Part shown: positions 26,741 through 39,620 of the stretch, one piece after another | How the letters are laid out: each line of letters begins with the position of its first letter | Position numbering within the stretch: the first letter of the stretch is position 1 | Origin: Dryas octopetala | Lineage: Eukaryota; Streptophyta; Magnoliopsida; Rosales; Rosaceae | Direction of reading: 5' to 3' | NCBI GenBank assembly: GCA_963921425.1 | Contig: OY992840.1 | Location: 8,558,501-8,622,500 of the forward strand | DNA: 64,000 nt | The notes under the pieces: generated by a model | The model's input: only the letters and a program-made list of their open reading frames with translations | The model's database searches: none | Told to the model about the DNA's origin: nothing | Position numbers and translations under genes: made by a program

Positions 26741-28762
26741 TTACCAGTAATCACCACAAGAACAAACCCCATTTTTGAAATGATGGAACCTTGTAGTATC
26801 TCTGACAATGATTTCCCTTTTTTCAATTGCTGATATATACTTCGTGGCATGATGGCAATCCCCACACACTCTCAAGTTCTTGAAAATGCGGATTGGGGTC
26901 CCTAATGGCACTTTTATAAGCCCAAAAGAAATTGCTAGTTTTTCGCTGTGCCACAATAGAAGCAGCTGTTTCTGTTCCTCCCCAACATCATGTAATGCAG
27001 ATTCAAGATCTGGAGCATAGCCTGCCAACTTCATTTTTTGATCCAGCTCAAACAATTTTTCATGTATAGATGCTAATTCCGGGTGAGCCCTGTCACTTGA
27101 CCTGAACTCATGCACCACACGCTTAACCTCAATCCAACTATACCCAGGTGTCTTCACTACCCTGTTTTCTTTCATCAATCGCCTGACCTTGGAAACAAGG
27201 TCCCATCTGTTTGTTGCCGCATAAGCATTAGCAAGTTGAACATAACCAGCTGCACTCGTTGGATCGAGATCAAGCAATTTCTTGGCGGCAAACTCAGCTA
27301 GCTCTAAGTTCTTGTGGATCCGACAAGCACCCAAAAGGGTTCCAAAAATGGCAGAATGTGGTTCAAATGGCATTTTCTTTATCATATGTACAGCTTCAAC
27401 AAGCCTACCAGCTCGACCAAGAAGGTCTACCATACATGTATAGTGGTCTGGCTTAGCTTCAACTCCATAATCCCTTGCCATTGAATCAAAATATTTAACC
27501 CCAAGATCTACCAATCCCGCATGGTTGCAAGCCATCAACACAGCCACAAATGTGATCCAATCTGGCTTTGTTCCCTCATTCCTCATCTGACCAAACAAAT
27601 TGAGAGCTTTTAGACCTGCTCCATGTTGAGCATAACCAGAAATCATTGCATTCCAAGTAACAAGATCTTTTCGTGCCATCTTGGTAAACAACTTCCAGGC
27701 ATCCTCCAAATTCCCACACTTACAATACATGCTTACCAATGAGGTCCCTGCAGTTGTATCATTATATAATCGAAATTTATAAAGCAGCTGATGTACCTGC
27801 TTACCCATCTGCAATGCAGATAGGTTACTACAGCCCAGTAGAACACTACTCAAACTTGACGGATTTGGCCCAACCCCAAATTCAATCATTGACCTGAAAA
27901 GCTTCAAACCCTTCTCAGCTTGACAATTTTCAACATAACCTGAAATCATAGCATTCCAAGTTACTAAATTTTTCACAGGCATCTCTCTAAACAATTTCTC
28001 TGCTAATTCAATCTTTCCAAACTTCATATACCCAGTAACCATAGCAGTCCACACCACAACACTCTGAACCGTTGCTACCTCAAACAATTCCTGTGCCAGC
28101 TCCAAATCCCCACATTTCACATACCCCGAAATCATCACACTCCACGAGATACCATTCTTCTTTGGCATCTCCAAAAACAACGCACGTGCTTCCCTCATCT
28201 TCCCTTCTCGAGCAAAACCCGATATCATAGTATTCCAAGAAGCCGTGTCCTTGACAGGCATCTTATGAAAGAATTCCAAAGCAGAATCAATGTCAAGATT
28301 GTATAAATAACAAGCCAACATAATATTATATGAAAAAGTGTCTGGTTCAGGACATTTTTCAAACAACTCACAGGCTTCTTTCATTTTCCCGGGCATTTTC
28401 GCATACCCGGCTAAAATTGAATTCCAAGTAATTGTTGTCCTAACTGTCATTCTTTCAAACACCTTGAGAGCAGAATCTAAATCCCCAGCTCGAATATAGC
28501 TGGTGATCAACTTATTTGACATAACGATATCGTTGAATTCACATTGAGTGTTTGTGATCTTCAGGGTCATGTTACGGGAAGAAACCAAGTGTGTTTCTTG
28601 TGGTGGGCGGGAGGGAAAGTTGGCGGGAAGGGGTTCTTTGTCTTGATTGGCATGTAGGTTTTGGATTGTGAAGGTGGAGAGGGAAGAGTATTGATGTTTG
28701 GTCTGTGAGGAAATTTTGAGCAGCAGTGAAGGATGTTTTTTGGTGTTTCTAAGATTTGTCAT
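26741..28762 (-). CDS. Pentatricopeptide repeat protein, PLS-DYW class, intronless
   Basis: A single 673-residue frame with a basic, Ser/Thr-rich N-terminus ([20 protein letters not shown]) that fits organellar, probably mitochondrial, import. From about residue 75 come tandem PPR motifs (for example [47 protein letters not shown]), then E/E+ motifs and a complete DYW domain over about the last 130 residues. The domain has the deaminase-like HSEKLA and CGDCH motifs and ends in GDYW. Such proteins direct C-to-U editing of organellar transcripts. It closely resembles Arabidopsis At4g16835; the target site cannot be inferred. No lesion seen. Confidence 0.95.
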   Translation of the reverse strand: MTNLRNTKKHPSLLLKISSQTKHQYSSLSTFTIQNLHANQDKEPLPANFPSRPPQETHLVSSRNMTLKITNTQCEFNDIVMSNKLITSYIRAGDLDSALKVFERMTVRTTITWNSILAGYAKMPGKMKEACELFEKCPEPDTFSYNIMLACYLYNLDIDSALEFFHKMPVKDTASWNTMISGFAREGKMREARALFLEMPKKNGISWSVMISGYVKCGDLELAQELFEVATVQSVVVWTAMVTGYMKFGKIELAEKLFREMPVKNLVTWNAMISGYVENCQAEKGLKLFRSMIEFGVGPNPSSLSSVLLGCSNLSALQMGKQVHQLLYKFRLYNDTTAGTSLVSMYCKCGNLEDAWKLFTKMARKDLVTWNAMISGYAQHGAGLKALNLFGQMRNEGTKPDWITFVAVLMACNHAGLVDLGVKYFDSMARDYGVEAKPDHYTCMVDLLGRAGRLVEAVHMIKKMPFEPHSAIFGTLLGACRIHKNLELAEFAAKKLLDLDPTSAAGYVQLANAYAATNRWDLVSKVRRLMKENRVVKTPGYSWIEVKRVVHEFRSSDRAHPELASIHEKLFELDQKMKLAGYAPDLESALHDVGEEQKQLLLLWHSEKLAISFGLIKVPLGTPIRIFKNLRVCGDCHHATKYISAIEKREIIVRDTTRFHHFKNGVCSCGDYW

Positions 28763-29729
28763 AGTTGGTGGTGAAGAAAACCGAATTTATTATATATTTC
28801 TCAAGAATTTTAAAGAGAGCATCATGATTTCTCATGCACAACTAGGAAGTTGAATTCCCGAGAGTTTATGCTCGGTTTAGAACACAAGGGGAGATCTTTC
28901 CCGCAATAAATAAAAAAGGGTTCCTTTGCCGGGTCGCGAGAAAAAAATGTTGGATGACGTTTTTTATTCCAAATGCAAAATCAAAAATGGGGGGTAGGAG
29001 TCATAAATCATAATGCTTATGAAAAACGGGCGATAATAATATAACATGAAATATTTGTAAAATTAAAATTCTGTACCACTGTAAAAAAAGACAACAAATT
29101 TTTGGAGGTGCTTCAAAGGATGAACTGTGAAGCTACTGTACTGTTATCAGACCATTTCATATGTTGTGACAGATTGCCAATCAAAGAACAAAGTGGGACA
29201 CAATTTCAAATGATGGTTGATTCTGATTGGATCGTATTGATATGTAAAATCCTCCCAAGAAAGTCATATAGGAAGTAGTAAAAGGAGCAAGACTCAAGGT
29301 TATGGAGCAACCTCTATACGTTAAACCCATCCTAACAAGTGATTCATCTAAGCAAAACTTTAGCAGACGAGTATAATTAGTCAAGGTTCTTGAGGTGAAT
29401 AATCGTTTTTAGATAAACAGCACCTCCTAGCTCATGCCCTTTGAGGCTTTGACTAACAGCTAATCAATAATGCTCATCCATAAGAACCAAGAATGATAAT
29501 CAAGTAAAGCAAACAGTAGATTTCAAAAACAGTGACTGTTCTCAACCTATTCCAACTCAAAACTGATGCATGACTCAATTGTTCAAGACATAAAATTTAC
29601 ACTCAAAAAGCATAGATAATAAATAAAAATGGTTCTTAATATTCCTGTGGATAGCCTGCCACTCTAATTGTATCACATTAACCCCCAAAATGGATAAAAA
29701 GACTTCGAGCTGGAAGTAGCAGTAGACTC
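28763..29729. other. Upstream of PPR gene and downstream of RGG gene
   Basis: Promoter side of the PPR gene (28763 onward) and 3' untranslated/flanking sequence of the RGG gene. No additional gene supported. Confidence 0.55.
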
Positions 29730-32700
29730 TCATTTGCCACCCAGGGATGGGAACTGCCCACGATCCTGAATGGAGGGTGCTGCCACATTGCTTGCGTAAC
29801 CTCCAGCAGCAGGTCCTCCACTGTATCCACCTCGTGAACCACGGCCACGGCCTCGACCACGACCACCAGGGGAATAGTACCTCTCCCCTTCAGCAGGCTT
29901 CAGAAACTCGTTTATGCTAACAGACTACACACAATTATAAATCACGCAGTCAAAAATCTCATCAAAACAATAATACATTAAGAGTAATATACATCCATAA
30001 TCACTAGATCGCATGAAAAATGTCATTAGATTTCACCAATGTACTCCTTATAATACAAAATTATTTAAACATATATTCTCTTTTTCAATTTATAATCCAG
30101 CAACCAAGACCCTAAAAAACCACAACCACAAGTCTGCAAATTGTACCAAGTTAAACTGAATGCAGTCATCCTCCAAAACAATAGATTAGAATGTAAAGTA
30201 CGAGTATAAAAGACAAATGAATAAGTGGGGCTATAATCAGCACCCCACACTGACTGCAAATTCAATCCTGATGTGCAAAAAGCAGTCACTAAGCAAGCCT
30301 AACAGGGTATATGAACCCAGTCTGCTTAAATTATTAGGAAAGAGGAAGAGATTTTATCAGAAAAAATATATAAAAAGAGAAAGAATCAGTACTGAGCAAG
30401 ATTAAAAAGTTTCAGCTCAAACCAGGTAATAACTATTAAGACAACCAACATGTCCAAATTGTCACAACCAAGAAACAACTTGGAATTGTCTCAAGTATCA
30501 TCAAAATGAAAGCTGCAATAATGATTTAAAACAAAAAAAAAAAACAGCTAAAAAATGAACCATGTATGAAAGAAAAAACAACCTTCTTAGCTCTCTCTTC
30601 TTTATCAGCAGCTTCTTTGCGCTTGTCCTTTTCAGAACCCTGACAATCAATGGCAAAGTAGATTATTAAGTACAATAGCAACATCAAATAAAATAAGATT
30701 AGTATATATTCAATGTGTTGAACTCACCAGTTTGATAAAGATGTCATCATTTCCCTTCTTATTTGAAAGCTGTTGCATAGACTTCAAGTCTTTGTCCAAG
30801 TCAACCTTTCTTTCCTCGGTCTTCAGTGCAAGCAGAGCCTTCCTCTTCTCTTCAAGCACCTTCTCATACTCCTCCAAAGTCATCTCCTGTAATAATGTTC
30901 AACAAGGATAAAGTTAAACATTAGGTTGGCCAAAAAATCCAATCCAATCAGTTATCTTCAAGGTATCCAGAAATGTTGCATCAACAACGTGAAAACAGTA
31001 TAATTTACCTTCTCCTCAGGCTCCTTCTCTTCTGACTCGTTCACAGGATTCTCCTTGTTGGCATCTGCAGCCTCATTCTCTCCCAACTGCTTCTCAGCAC
31101 CAACATTCTTCTCACTTTCAGTGCCAGGCTCTTCAACCTCCCTTAATTTAGCAAAAATATTCATGCAAATAAGCATCATACAAGGATAGAGATTAAATAA
31201 AAGTGTCATCATATCAAGGGTTTACAAACTCATGTAGGAATCAAAAAAGATATACTTACGGAGCAATCTCATCAGTGGGAGATCCCCAGTTCCCACGACC
31301 AGCCCCATCACGCTTAAACTCACTCCTGATATTACACATATAATAATTAGCAAAATAACAGAAAAATGATGAGATGCCAATGATGAAAACCCACGAATAG
31401 GAGATCATCTATATGATACAATAGATTAAAGAATACTAACCCACGTCCAGTAGCACTGCGACGATCAAATGTCCTCCGAGGGCGTTCCCCTTCTGTATCC
31501 TCTCCATTGCTAAAACCACCCCGGCGACCACCACGGAAGGAACCACGAGGCCCACCATAGCCGCCACGTCTTTCAGAAAGTTTCCCTGTATCTCCCTCTT
31601 CAGCTGGTCTGTACCCACCAGAAAACCCATTGGTGTTCTCAGTGTTGATTGGATCTCTATTAAATCCACCACCACCTCCACCACGACCACGACCAAACCC
31701 ATGCCCACCACCACGGCCCCCTCCACGGCCACCTTCATTCCTTACTTCCCTCACTGCACATGATAAACAGCGTTATGTTATGAATCATATGATCATATAA
31801 CATATATAATATGAAACATACAACCATATGAAATTCAATAGACTATTAATTTGTCATGAGATAACAGAGGTTTGCTTCTAATAAGACAAAAAAATGCAAA
31901 AAGACCAGAATAATCCTTCTGGTATCTGGACCAATTACGGGAAAATCTTCATCAAAAATTCATATTGAAATCCTACAAGATATTATAACGGCCATTTGTT
32001 TTGCACCCAGAAGAATACAAACGCAACTGATAACGGAAAGGGGATTCTAATAATTAAAAAAAAAAAAACAGCATTCAAAATCTTTAGAAAATATGAGCCA
32101 CATGGACTACATTAACAAGGGCTGTCATTGCTATCCAAAATAAAAATAACAAAGGCAGTAATTCTCAGTCAACATACAAAAGGAATGTTTTCAAATAAGT
32201 GGTACTCCCCCTGACTATACCTCTTACATTAAATTATAATGGATTTAATTCAAATGGACACTAAATACATTATCATGCTCAGTGTTCATTCAGATTTCAT
32301 TTTATCAGTCCTAATAATTAAATCTCACTTGGGTTCATGACAAAATTTTGTGCACATGTATTCTTCAGTTTCAAAATACAACAAATTACCACATCATACA
32401 ACTTAATAGACGAAACTGTATGAATATGCACAACACACAGACAAATAATACTTAAAGATCAAATCTCAACAAATCACCGCAATAGCAATAACTCATAAAA
32501 ATAACCAGTTTAACAAAACAACAAATACCAAATAACCAAAAAAATCATCAAAACTTACTTTAGTACCCAGGAAGAGAGATACACACAACCAATATGATGA
32601 AGCTAAAATATTCATTTCCATTTTCCAGACAACCAGACAGTGATTTAAACACAAAACCACAGAAATGAACTATAAAAAGCAACGAAATGAATCGAAACTC

Positions 32701-32892
32701 ACCGGCTTGAGCAGGAGGGAGTGGCTTGGAAGGCAGCTTGGCGGGCTTAGCGGGCAGAGCAGCAGCAGTAGCTGGGCTTTGAGCCTTCTTGGGCTGGGCA
32801 GGAGGGATCTTCTGCTGCGCAGCAGCGAGAAGTTGACTTGGGTCCTCGTAGTCGTCATCGCCCAAGAGATCGAAAGGGTTCGCGGTTGCCAT
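29730..32892 (-). CDS. RGG-repeat RNA-binding protein, HABP4/SERBP1 (RGGA) family, 7 exons
   Basis: Exons 32892-32703, 31753-31441, 31325-31260, 31141-31009, 30886-30728, 30639-30583 and 29924-29730 join in frame to 370 residues. The N-terminus MATANPFDLLGDDDYEDPSQ is the Stm1/SERBP1-type start. Exon 2 encodes a Gly/Arg-rich block (GGRGGGRGGGHGFGRGRGG) and RRTFDRRSATGRG; exon 3 gives SEFKRDGAGRGNWGSPTDE, the HABP4/PAI-RBP1 signature. Exons 4-6 are acidic and Lys/Glu-rich with MTLEEYEKVLEEKRKAL and a likely coiled coil. The last exon has a second RGG block and ends FPSLGGK. Plant members (RGGA-C) bind RNA and associate with ribosomes or act in stress tolerance. No lesion seen. Confidence 0.94.
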
Positions 32893-33749
32893 TTCTTAGC
32901 TCCGAAAAGTCCGATTCCAAAACCCTAGAAATCCACCGACTTTGAAAAGCAACCACGAGACCCTTCAGAGATTATTCGAATCCATGAACGAATCGAATAT
33001 GGGAGACGGTTGATGGGAAGTGTAGAGGGTTAGAGTGCGTTTGGGAGCAGAGAAAGTTCGAGAGAGAAAAATTTTTGTGGGAGTGTATGTGTGTTGTTGT
33101 GGCTACGAAAACCCTAACCAATGCGGCAGAGAAATAGAGGAGTGGCAAACCTAATCTTAAAAACCCTAATGGGAAATGTTAGGGTGCGGCCGTGTGCATG
33201 GTACGACACGTGTATTGCGTAAATTGGCCCCTTGATGGGTATGTGGTCTTTTTCGGCTTTTTGGACATGATAATGGTAGACGAAGCAAAGGCCCAATGAC
33301 CGATGTCTATTTTCAACATGGTGGAATTTCCATGGAGTTGGAGTGGACCGAGTGGTGATAACTGATAGGTTGGTAGGTTTAATCCGATATATGAAAATGT
33401 AATTTATATTTTATCAAATATTATGTGAATATTTTTTTTTTACCAAAAAAATACATTATGTGAATATTTTTTACCACGTATTTGCAATAAAAATTAGAAT
33501 TAATTATCTCCTACTACATGACAACTTTTATATTTACCCTCAATTATACATATTGTTTAAACTTAACAATAAGGTACTTTTCGTATTTTGGGGGCTAGCT
33601 GTCCTTTACTAACCCACATTAAATAACCATTTTTACATTTTTTTATTTTTTATAGAATATTTAATATTTATCTTTTTCTTTTCCAGTATAGTTTGTACGT
33701 TGTTTGGCTATGTTTTTAGAGTCTCTGTATTTCCAAATCTCATAAGCTC

Positions 33750-33753
<4 letters not shown>
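32893..33753. other. Upstream region of the RGG gene
   Basis: 5' untranslated region and promoter of the RGG gene (to about 33150), then AT-rich DNA. No other gene supported. Confidence 0.55.
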
Positions 33754-33801
<48 letters not shown>

Positions 33802-33864
33802 TGATCGAAGCCTTCTAATGGATCTGCTCCGAGCTTAATCGAAGCCTTCTAGATCTGCTCTGAC
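33754..33864. repeat. (CT)n microsatellite and 34-bp tandem duplication
   Basis: CT dinucleotides at 33754-33796, followed by two copies of a unit with ATCGAAGCCTTCTA and GATCTGCTC starting at about 33800 and 33834. Confidence 0.85.
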
Positions 33865-33979
33865 CACTCTGACTTCTCCTCGATTGGGGATGATCACAGC
33901 TTGTGGTACGTAGACTCCTACTTTGATTTCTTATCAGTAGAAGGTTCTTGATTTTTTTTTTAAGCTCAATTTATAGAAC

Positions 33980-34590
33980 ATTGCAAGTAAACTGAAACTG
34001 CAGTTTATTGGAGTTGCAGTTACTAACTACAGTTTCTGAAACTGCAAATGAACTGAAACTGCAGTTTATTTGAGTTGCAGCTGTAGATTATTGGAGTTGC
34101 AGTAGAAGAGAAACAAAGACAGAGAAAATCTTGGAGAGAAACAAGAGAAAGATCGAGAAATTTTGAAGAAAACTTTTCATTAATTGAATAATGATTACAT
34201 GAGGGTTTATATAAATTTACAACTAATTCTAACAGCTGGAATCACAGCTGGTGCTAGCTAACTAATCTAACTATCTGAACTAATAACAAACTGCCACATG
34301 GCTCAGTCAATTGCTTGCTGTATCAAGCCTTGATTAGCTGCCTTCCTGTGCACATTCTTATCGTGAACATCTTGAGCTTCAGTATGTGAACATAGTAGCT
34401 TATGAGCAGTTACTAACTGCAGTTTCTGAAACTGCAAATGAATTGAAACTGCAGTTTATTTGAGTTGCAAGCTTGCAGTTGTAGTGTAAGTGAAATTGCA
34501 GTTTCTGAAACTGCAGTTTATTAGAGCTGCAGGCTTGCAGTTGCAGTTACTAACTGCAAGTGAAACTGCAGTTTTTTTGGAGTTGCAAAA
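33980..34590. repeat. CTGCAG/GAGTTGCAG repeat field split by an insertion-like segment
   Basis: Short motifs GAAACTGCAGTTTATT and GGAGTTGCAG recur many times at 33990-34110 and again at 34405-34585. A block of about 65 bp (TTACTAACT, CAGTTTCTGAAACTGCAAAT, GAGTTGCA) is present at about 34019 and 34407. The 290 bp between the two fields (34112-34400) has no such motifs and looks inserted. I cannot identify its family; the A-rich start and CACATGGCTCAGTCAATTGC recall a retrotransposon LTR fragment. Confidence 0.65.
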
Positions 34591-35352
34591 CGATGCTTGT
34601 GAGTGAAGATGAACAATTGTCGATTTGGTAAAGTTGAAGAAAGAGATCGATTTGGCAAAGAAAAGAAGAAGATCAGTTTTGGGCTGTTTGTGTAGTTGGT
34701 TTGGTTGTGATGCGTTTCTTTTGGAAGGTGTCCGCATGTTATATTTTGGGCTGGTAGATAGTGTCCGCAAGTTAATAAAGATAGATTGAGTGGTTTTGAT
34801 TAATATTTTGCTTTGTTAGTACCTTATAATTAATAGACTCTAAAAATTAAAACATATTTCTGAATTATAGCATCTCCTAGTCATGCACAAAAATGCATAT
34901 ATACATAACTTACATTATCATTCTTGGATTTTTAATGGACAATTAAATTAGAAACTAAAAACAGCGATGTGCGGTATATGTTTGGCTACTAAAAGTGTTC
35001 TTGTGAATGCAATATAAAGGGCCTCTTGGTAGGTCTTTCACGTTCAAAAATTATAATAGTGTAATAATATGACACATTTTATTGCATGTTTTGGTTTACA
35101 CAATCGAGATATGATTTTTTAGTTAGAGAATTGTCCTTCTTGGTTACAGATGTATTGCTAAGGACTTCCATATAACTCACTTAGATTTTTAATTGAATCA
35201 AAATATCTCATTTCAAAAACAAAACAAAAACCTAAGACAATAAGAGGGTTCAAATTCTTAATGATACAACCAACTAATAGGAGTGTCATAATGTCATCAG
35301 GTTCTAAATCATACAAGAATACATCAATTTACCCACCTCAAAAGATAAATTT

Positions 35353-35430
35353 TAGTTGACCAAATAGCTATTGGTCTAATGGGTTCACTTTATTAGAAAA
35401 AGCCTCAAAATTGAATCTCACCTCCACACC
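35353..35430 (+). mobile_element. SINE-like unit, partial
   Basis: ACCAAATAGCTATTGGTCTA resembles a tRNA A box region and closely matches the start of the unit at 35571. A weak B-box-like AATTGAATCTCACC follows about 45 bp later. No terminal duplication seen. Confidence 0.35.
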
Positions 35431-35570
35431 ACCTCCCTTTCTTTTTCCCTCATTCACTTTCCTTAACGATATACTTCGTTTTTCACTTTATCCCATAAAA
35501 CTTATTTTCACTAACTTTGCTCTTCATGTTTAAATTGCTACATTTTGTTAAATTTATCATATTTTTCATT

Positions 35571-35700
35571 AGTTACCAACTAGCTATTAATCTAGTGGTA
35601 TTTCTCTCCCCCATAATATTGAGAGATCGAGGTCCCAAGTTTGATTTTCCCCTTTTTTATGGTGAGCGAGTGATTATTATTGTATATATATATATACATC
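35571..35700 (+). mobile_element. SINE-like unit with A and B boxes
   Basis: TAGCTATTAATCTAGTGG (A-box-like) and CCAAGTTTGATTTTCC (B-box-like) are spaced as in tRNA-derived SINEs. The unit ends in TTATTATTGTATATATATAT, a simple tail. A related start occurs at 35353. Target duplication unresolved. Confidence 0.5.
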
Positions 35701-36659
35701 TATGTTTTTCATTAGTCAAGCATGTGGCACTTAAGTGGGAAAAAAAATTATGGGCGCACGTCACATTAGTTTGCCTAAATAGGTAATATGACAAATTTTA
35801 CGAGACAAAGTAATTTAGGAGCCAATTTAAGTCAAAATAAATTTCCAAAAGCAAAGCAAGGCACGAGACATGGTTCATCGGCCACATTTATGTAGTAAGC
35901 ATAAATTTTACTTCATTTTTTTTTGTGGCAAGGCAATTCTTAATTTCTTATAACCTGTTTGGTATCCTTTATGTAAACTATTTTTAGTTTTTATCTATAA
36001 CATTTATGAATGAATTAAAGAAGAAAATTTTGAAAATAAGTTTTAAGTAGGATACCAAACGCACCCTAAGTTTTTAGCATTAGGGATTTCTTGAGTTTTC
36101 CTATTGTTGTTGTTTGGGCGTGTTGGGCCATTTCTATTGAGCTTGAGCCTCCCTCTAGTGTTTGTTCTGTTATTGCTTCTTGGGCTGCATGTGTGTTTGC
36201 TTTTTTCTCTATACTATGTTTTGGGCCTTTGTAATCTGGTTTTCTATTTGTAATTTGTTCTTTAGCTGCCAGGTTGTATCTTTGTTTTCTTTGGTACGGA
36301 TTGAGATTTCATTGGTCTGTAGCCTGTAGGAATTGAAGTTTTATTTGTGTTTCTAATTTCCATTCTGCCACTTTGTTTGAAACCAAATCTGTTCTATGAA
36401 GTTAAGGCAGAACCCCATAAACCCCATAAAAAGAAAAGTTGTATAAAATCATAAACCCCATAAGAAGAGAAGTTATCTGATCATTTTGAAGTTGACAATA
36501 GGAAGCCGGGGTACAAATATCCATATGATGGGTTTGAGACATTGGTGTCATTCACAAACCCTCAGCTGCCAACTAGAGGCTTAGGATTCAGAGAGGTAGA
36601 TGCAAATGAAAGGACACAATATGCCACATGACACCTGGCAAGCGATACCCAATTTTGTT

Positions 36660-36760
36660 AATCGAAGGGTAAGGATTTGTAGTTCTAATGGTTGAGAGCA
36701 TTTGCCTTGTATCAAAAGCCAGAGTTCAAATCTCTCATTCCTTGAACAGAAATTATCTAT
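36660..36760 (+). mobile_element. tRNA-derived SINE-like unit
   Basis: TAGTTCTAATGGTTGAGAGC (A box) and AGAGTTCAAATCTCTC (B box) have the spacing of a tRNA-like pol III promoter. The sequence does not fold into a proper tRNA that I can see, so it is a SINE rather than a gene. It lies about 100 bp upstream of the MFAP1 pseudogene. Confidence 0.5.
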
Positions 36761-36864
36761 ATAGCATGTACATTGAACCGAACCTGGTATCTTGTATTGT
36801 ACGTCTCACTCTCTTCCCTTTTCTCTCAAAACCCTAATTTCCCGCGGTGTAAGCACAAGCAGCA

Positions 36865-37714
36865 ATGTCGGTGACAGCGCGCGGGTGTATGCGTTAGTGA
36901 TAGCGTGATTGCTGCAATGAGGGGTAGAGGTAAAATTGGGCAAACAAAAGTTAAAAGGTTAATGCCTGGCAAACATCCCCAGTGGGCAGAAGATTGTGAT
37001 GTCGACCAAGAAAAAGATGATGGGGATGATATTAAGTAATATTCTTGGGATAATTTTAGTAAAGATGATGATGACTGGAGACTGCGTCGTTTCGCTGAGA
37101 GCAGCATGATTAGGATAGATGATAATGATGTTAGAGCTGATCATAAGAGGCGTATCCAGCAAGCCGAGATTATTGTTTCAACAATTGAAGAGGAGGAAAG
37201 AAGAAGAAGAATTAAGGAGAGGTGGTTGTGTCAGAGTCAGAGGGAGAAAGAAGAAGCTCTAGTCCTTGAGACAACTGAAGATGAGGAAGAATATGCGACT
37301 GACTCTGACTCCGAAGAAGAGCTTGAGCTTACTGGTAGAGTGGTGATGCTGAAGAAGCCTGTTTTTCTTCCTAAGTCGGAGAGAGCCAAAGAGGTACGAT
37401 TGCTGAACTTGAGAGACTTGAGGCTCAAGAAAGGGTGCTCGAGGAAAAGAGAGACAAGGCAGATTGTGGTTTCGCAAGGACGAAGAACATGAATGCAGAT
37501 GATATTGATACTAATGATGAAGTAAACGAGGCAGAGGAGTATGAAGCTTGGAAAGACAGAGAGATTGCCAGAATCAAGAGGGATAGAGAGTTACAGTTTG
37601 CTGTATTTGTGGTGGACGTACAATGATTCTCTTCGGGCAAAGTAAATGGCACCTATCGCAAAACCCAGAGGAAACAAGAAATTGAAGGTTGGGAATCTCC
37701 TTGACTTTAACTAG
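36865..37714 (+). pseudogene. MFAP1-like splicing-factor pseudogene, intronless
   Basis: The order of segments follows microfibrillar-associated protein 1 (a spliceosomal protein): MSVTA at the start, then GKIGQTKVKRLMPGKHPQWA, DDWRLRRFAES, QQAEIIVSTIEEEERRRRIK, an acidic YATDSDSEEE block, KPVFLPKSER, NEAEEYEAWKDREIARIKRD and, near the end, MAPIAKPRGNKK. Stops follow the first codons, another stop is at about 37037, two frame shifts lie between 37395 and 37500, and the long segment between RIKRDRE and the C-terminus is missing. No introns interrupt the similarity, so it may be a retrocopy, but no poly(A) tail is visible. Confidence 0.85.
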
Positions 37715-39343
37715 TCTCAGTCATGTCATGTGCATCTTTAAATGTAACTCGAGATTGGAATTAAGAATGTAGAAAGATTTCTGAAACTTTAACTTATTAG
37801 CGCCTATTGCGAGGAGGAGCTGCAAATTTGAATCAAGTGTTGAGGGGGATTAAAATGTCGAGATTGATGGCATTTTCTGTACAACAGTCTGATGAGTTGG
37901 AAGTGTAGGCTCTACATGATAATCAAGTGGAAAGATTGCATTTAAACTTATTTTGATTTAAAAATTATAGGAAGGAGAAGTTTAGCTAGCTTGATTTTAA
38001 ACTTATGTTTAAGGTCATCACTAATTTAATTAGGTAATGGATTTGGCAATTGCTTGGTTTGAGGGACAGATTAGCAGTTGGAAGCAAAAGAGCCGATTGA
38101 TGAGATGGAGTTTGAGTAAGAGATTGAGATTTAAGGGGTTTGATTGTTTCACAGGAAAGCATGAGCTATCTGTGAAAGTATTTAGAATGGGGGTTATCCA
38201 TAAAAGTATTGAGAAAACCAGAACACATATGCAGGACACTTTTGAAGAGAAGAGGTACCAATTTTTGAGAATTTGGAAAGGGATTATGTGTAATGCATAT
38301 ATTACCATTTTTGGTAGTGAACGATGGTTAGAGGCTCAAAGAATTGATGGGATCACAGTCTGATCGTATCAGCTAGACATTAATTCTTCCTAATCAAATT
38401 AATTGATTGCGAGAATGCTACACTTGCATAGATATGAAGCTTTTGAAACCCTTCTGTGATTGAGGCACTGCCAAACCTTGGGGAAGACTTAGACAACAAA
38501 TATCCTGTTGCAACTGCATTATCATTTTCCGAGAAATAAGCCTTAAAAAGTTACAAAAAGTTAAGTGTCCCAACTCCCAAATTTAGTGATCAACTTTCTG
38601 TAGCTCCATTCAAGGCTATCAAAAACAATTTCCTAATGATTTCTACAATCAGCCTGACTAGCTACTTGGACCTGAAAAAATAGAGAAAATTGTACCAAGA
38701 TTGCAAGGCCTAAGGTCAGCATCTCCGGCCAGTTTCTCCTCTACAACCATGAGAGCATTAAGTTTTGCATTAGTGTAAAACATAACTGAAATGCATGGGA
38801 GAAAAATTACTGCCTTTGCTCACAAGAAACCTGAAGCATCTGGGTACCTCATTATGGAGAAAACTTTCACATAGAGCATGATCTGTAGCATGAATAACTT
38901 GTTTATGCAGCAATTTCTTAATTGATTGATCTTAAAAAAAGTCATTAAAATCTTAAAATCAAAACATAAAAATTATAAAAATAAAAAAATCTCTCCCCCA
39001 CCCGATCTTCTTTTTCCCCATAAATATATATGGGAATTAACCAAAATGGCCCTTGTAAGTTGTAAAACATTGAATTTCAGACATATGGAGGCCAAGGGTC
39101 TAACATTGTATAGCATAGATTCATCGGTAAGATACATGTTTCTATCTTTAATATCTTATAGTAGCTAGGATGTGGAAATGCACAGTCCTTTGTCTTAATA
39201 TAAAGCTTGTCTAGTGATGTTTTGTTTTGTTATGTTTCAGTTTCTTTTCTTTTTATCGTTCTTGGTAGTGTTCCTTGTATGGCTTCTCCCTTGTTTGGGG
39301 ATGCCTTTGGCCTTGTTGCCTTCTATATACGTATTTTCAGACC
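37715..39343. other. Intergenic region
   Basis: AT-rich DNA without supported genes. A 108-residue frame at 38037-38363 has no recognisable features. The stretch from about 39220, with CTTTGGCCTTGTTGCC, resembles a plant LINE 3' end and leads into the A run at 39344. Confidence 0.5.
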
Positions 39344-39361
39344 AAAAAAAAAAAAAAAAAA
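39344..39361 (+). repeat. Poly(A) run, possible LINE 3' end
   Basis: About 18 A residues directly after sequence typical of plant LINE 3' regions. The 5' limit of the insertion and a target duplication are not visible. Confidence 0.45.
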
Positions 39362-39620
39362 CCTCAATTACTGTTTAATTTTTTAACCATTGAATGAGTT
39401 GATTGCTTATTTCATTGAGATTTTCTGGTTTTCACACTTGGAAAGGAATATGCAATAAAGATAAGATCACCAAGGGGTCCGGCCAAAAGAAAACATATAC
39501 CCTCAAAAATCCACCTGAGGAAAAAATCCTTATGCAGCGTGCGAATACCTGAAGCACTCTTAATGAATCACCCCGGAAAAGGGGGAGGTATTGTAAGAGC
39601 TTGTTCAACCCTTGAAAAAA

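Larger units (their letters stand above)
34591..36659. other. Intergenic region with SINE-like units
   Basis: No gene supported. It holds the two related SINE-like units annotated separately. A stretch at about 36100-36370, rich in TTG and GGGCC motifs, resembles a LINE 3' region, without a clear poly(A) end. Confidence 0.5.

Noticed and set aside
36660..36760. tRNA gene
   Set aside because: A and B boxes are present, but I cannot form a complete cloverleaf; a SINE-like unit fits better.
36826..37107. Minus-strand frames antisense to the MFAP1 pseudogene
   Set aside because: Shadows of the acidic plus-strand reading; no family features.
38037..38363. 108-residue plus-strand frame
   Set aside because: No recognisable motif, no splice partners and an AT-rich setting; indistinguishable from chance.
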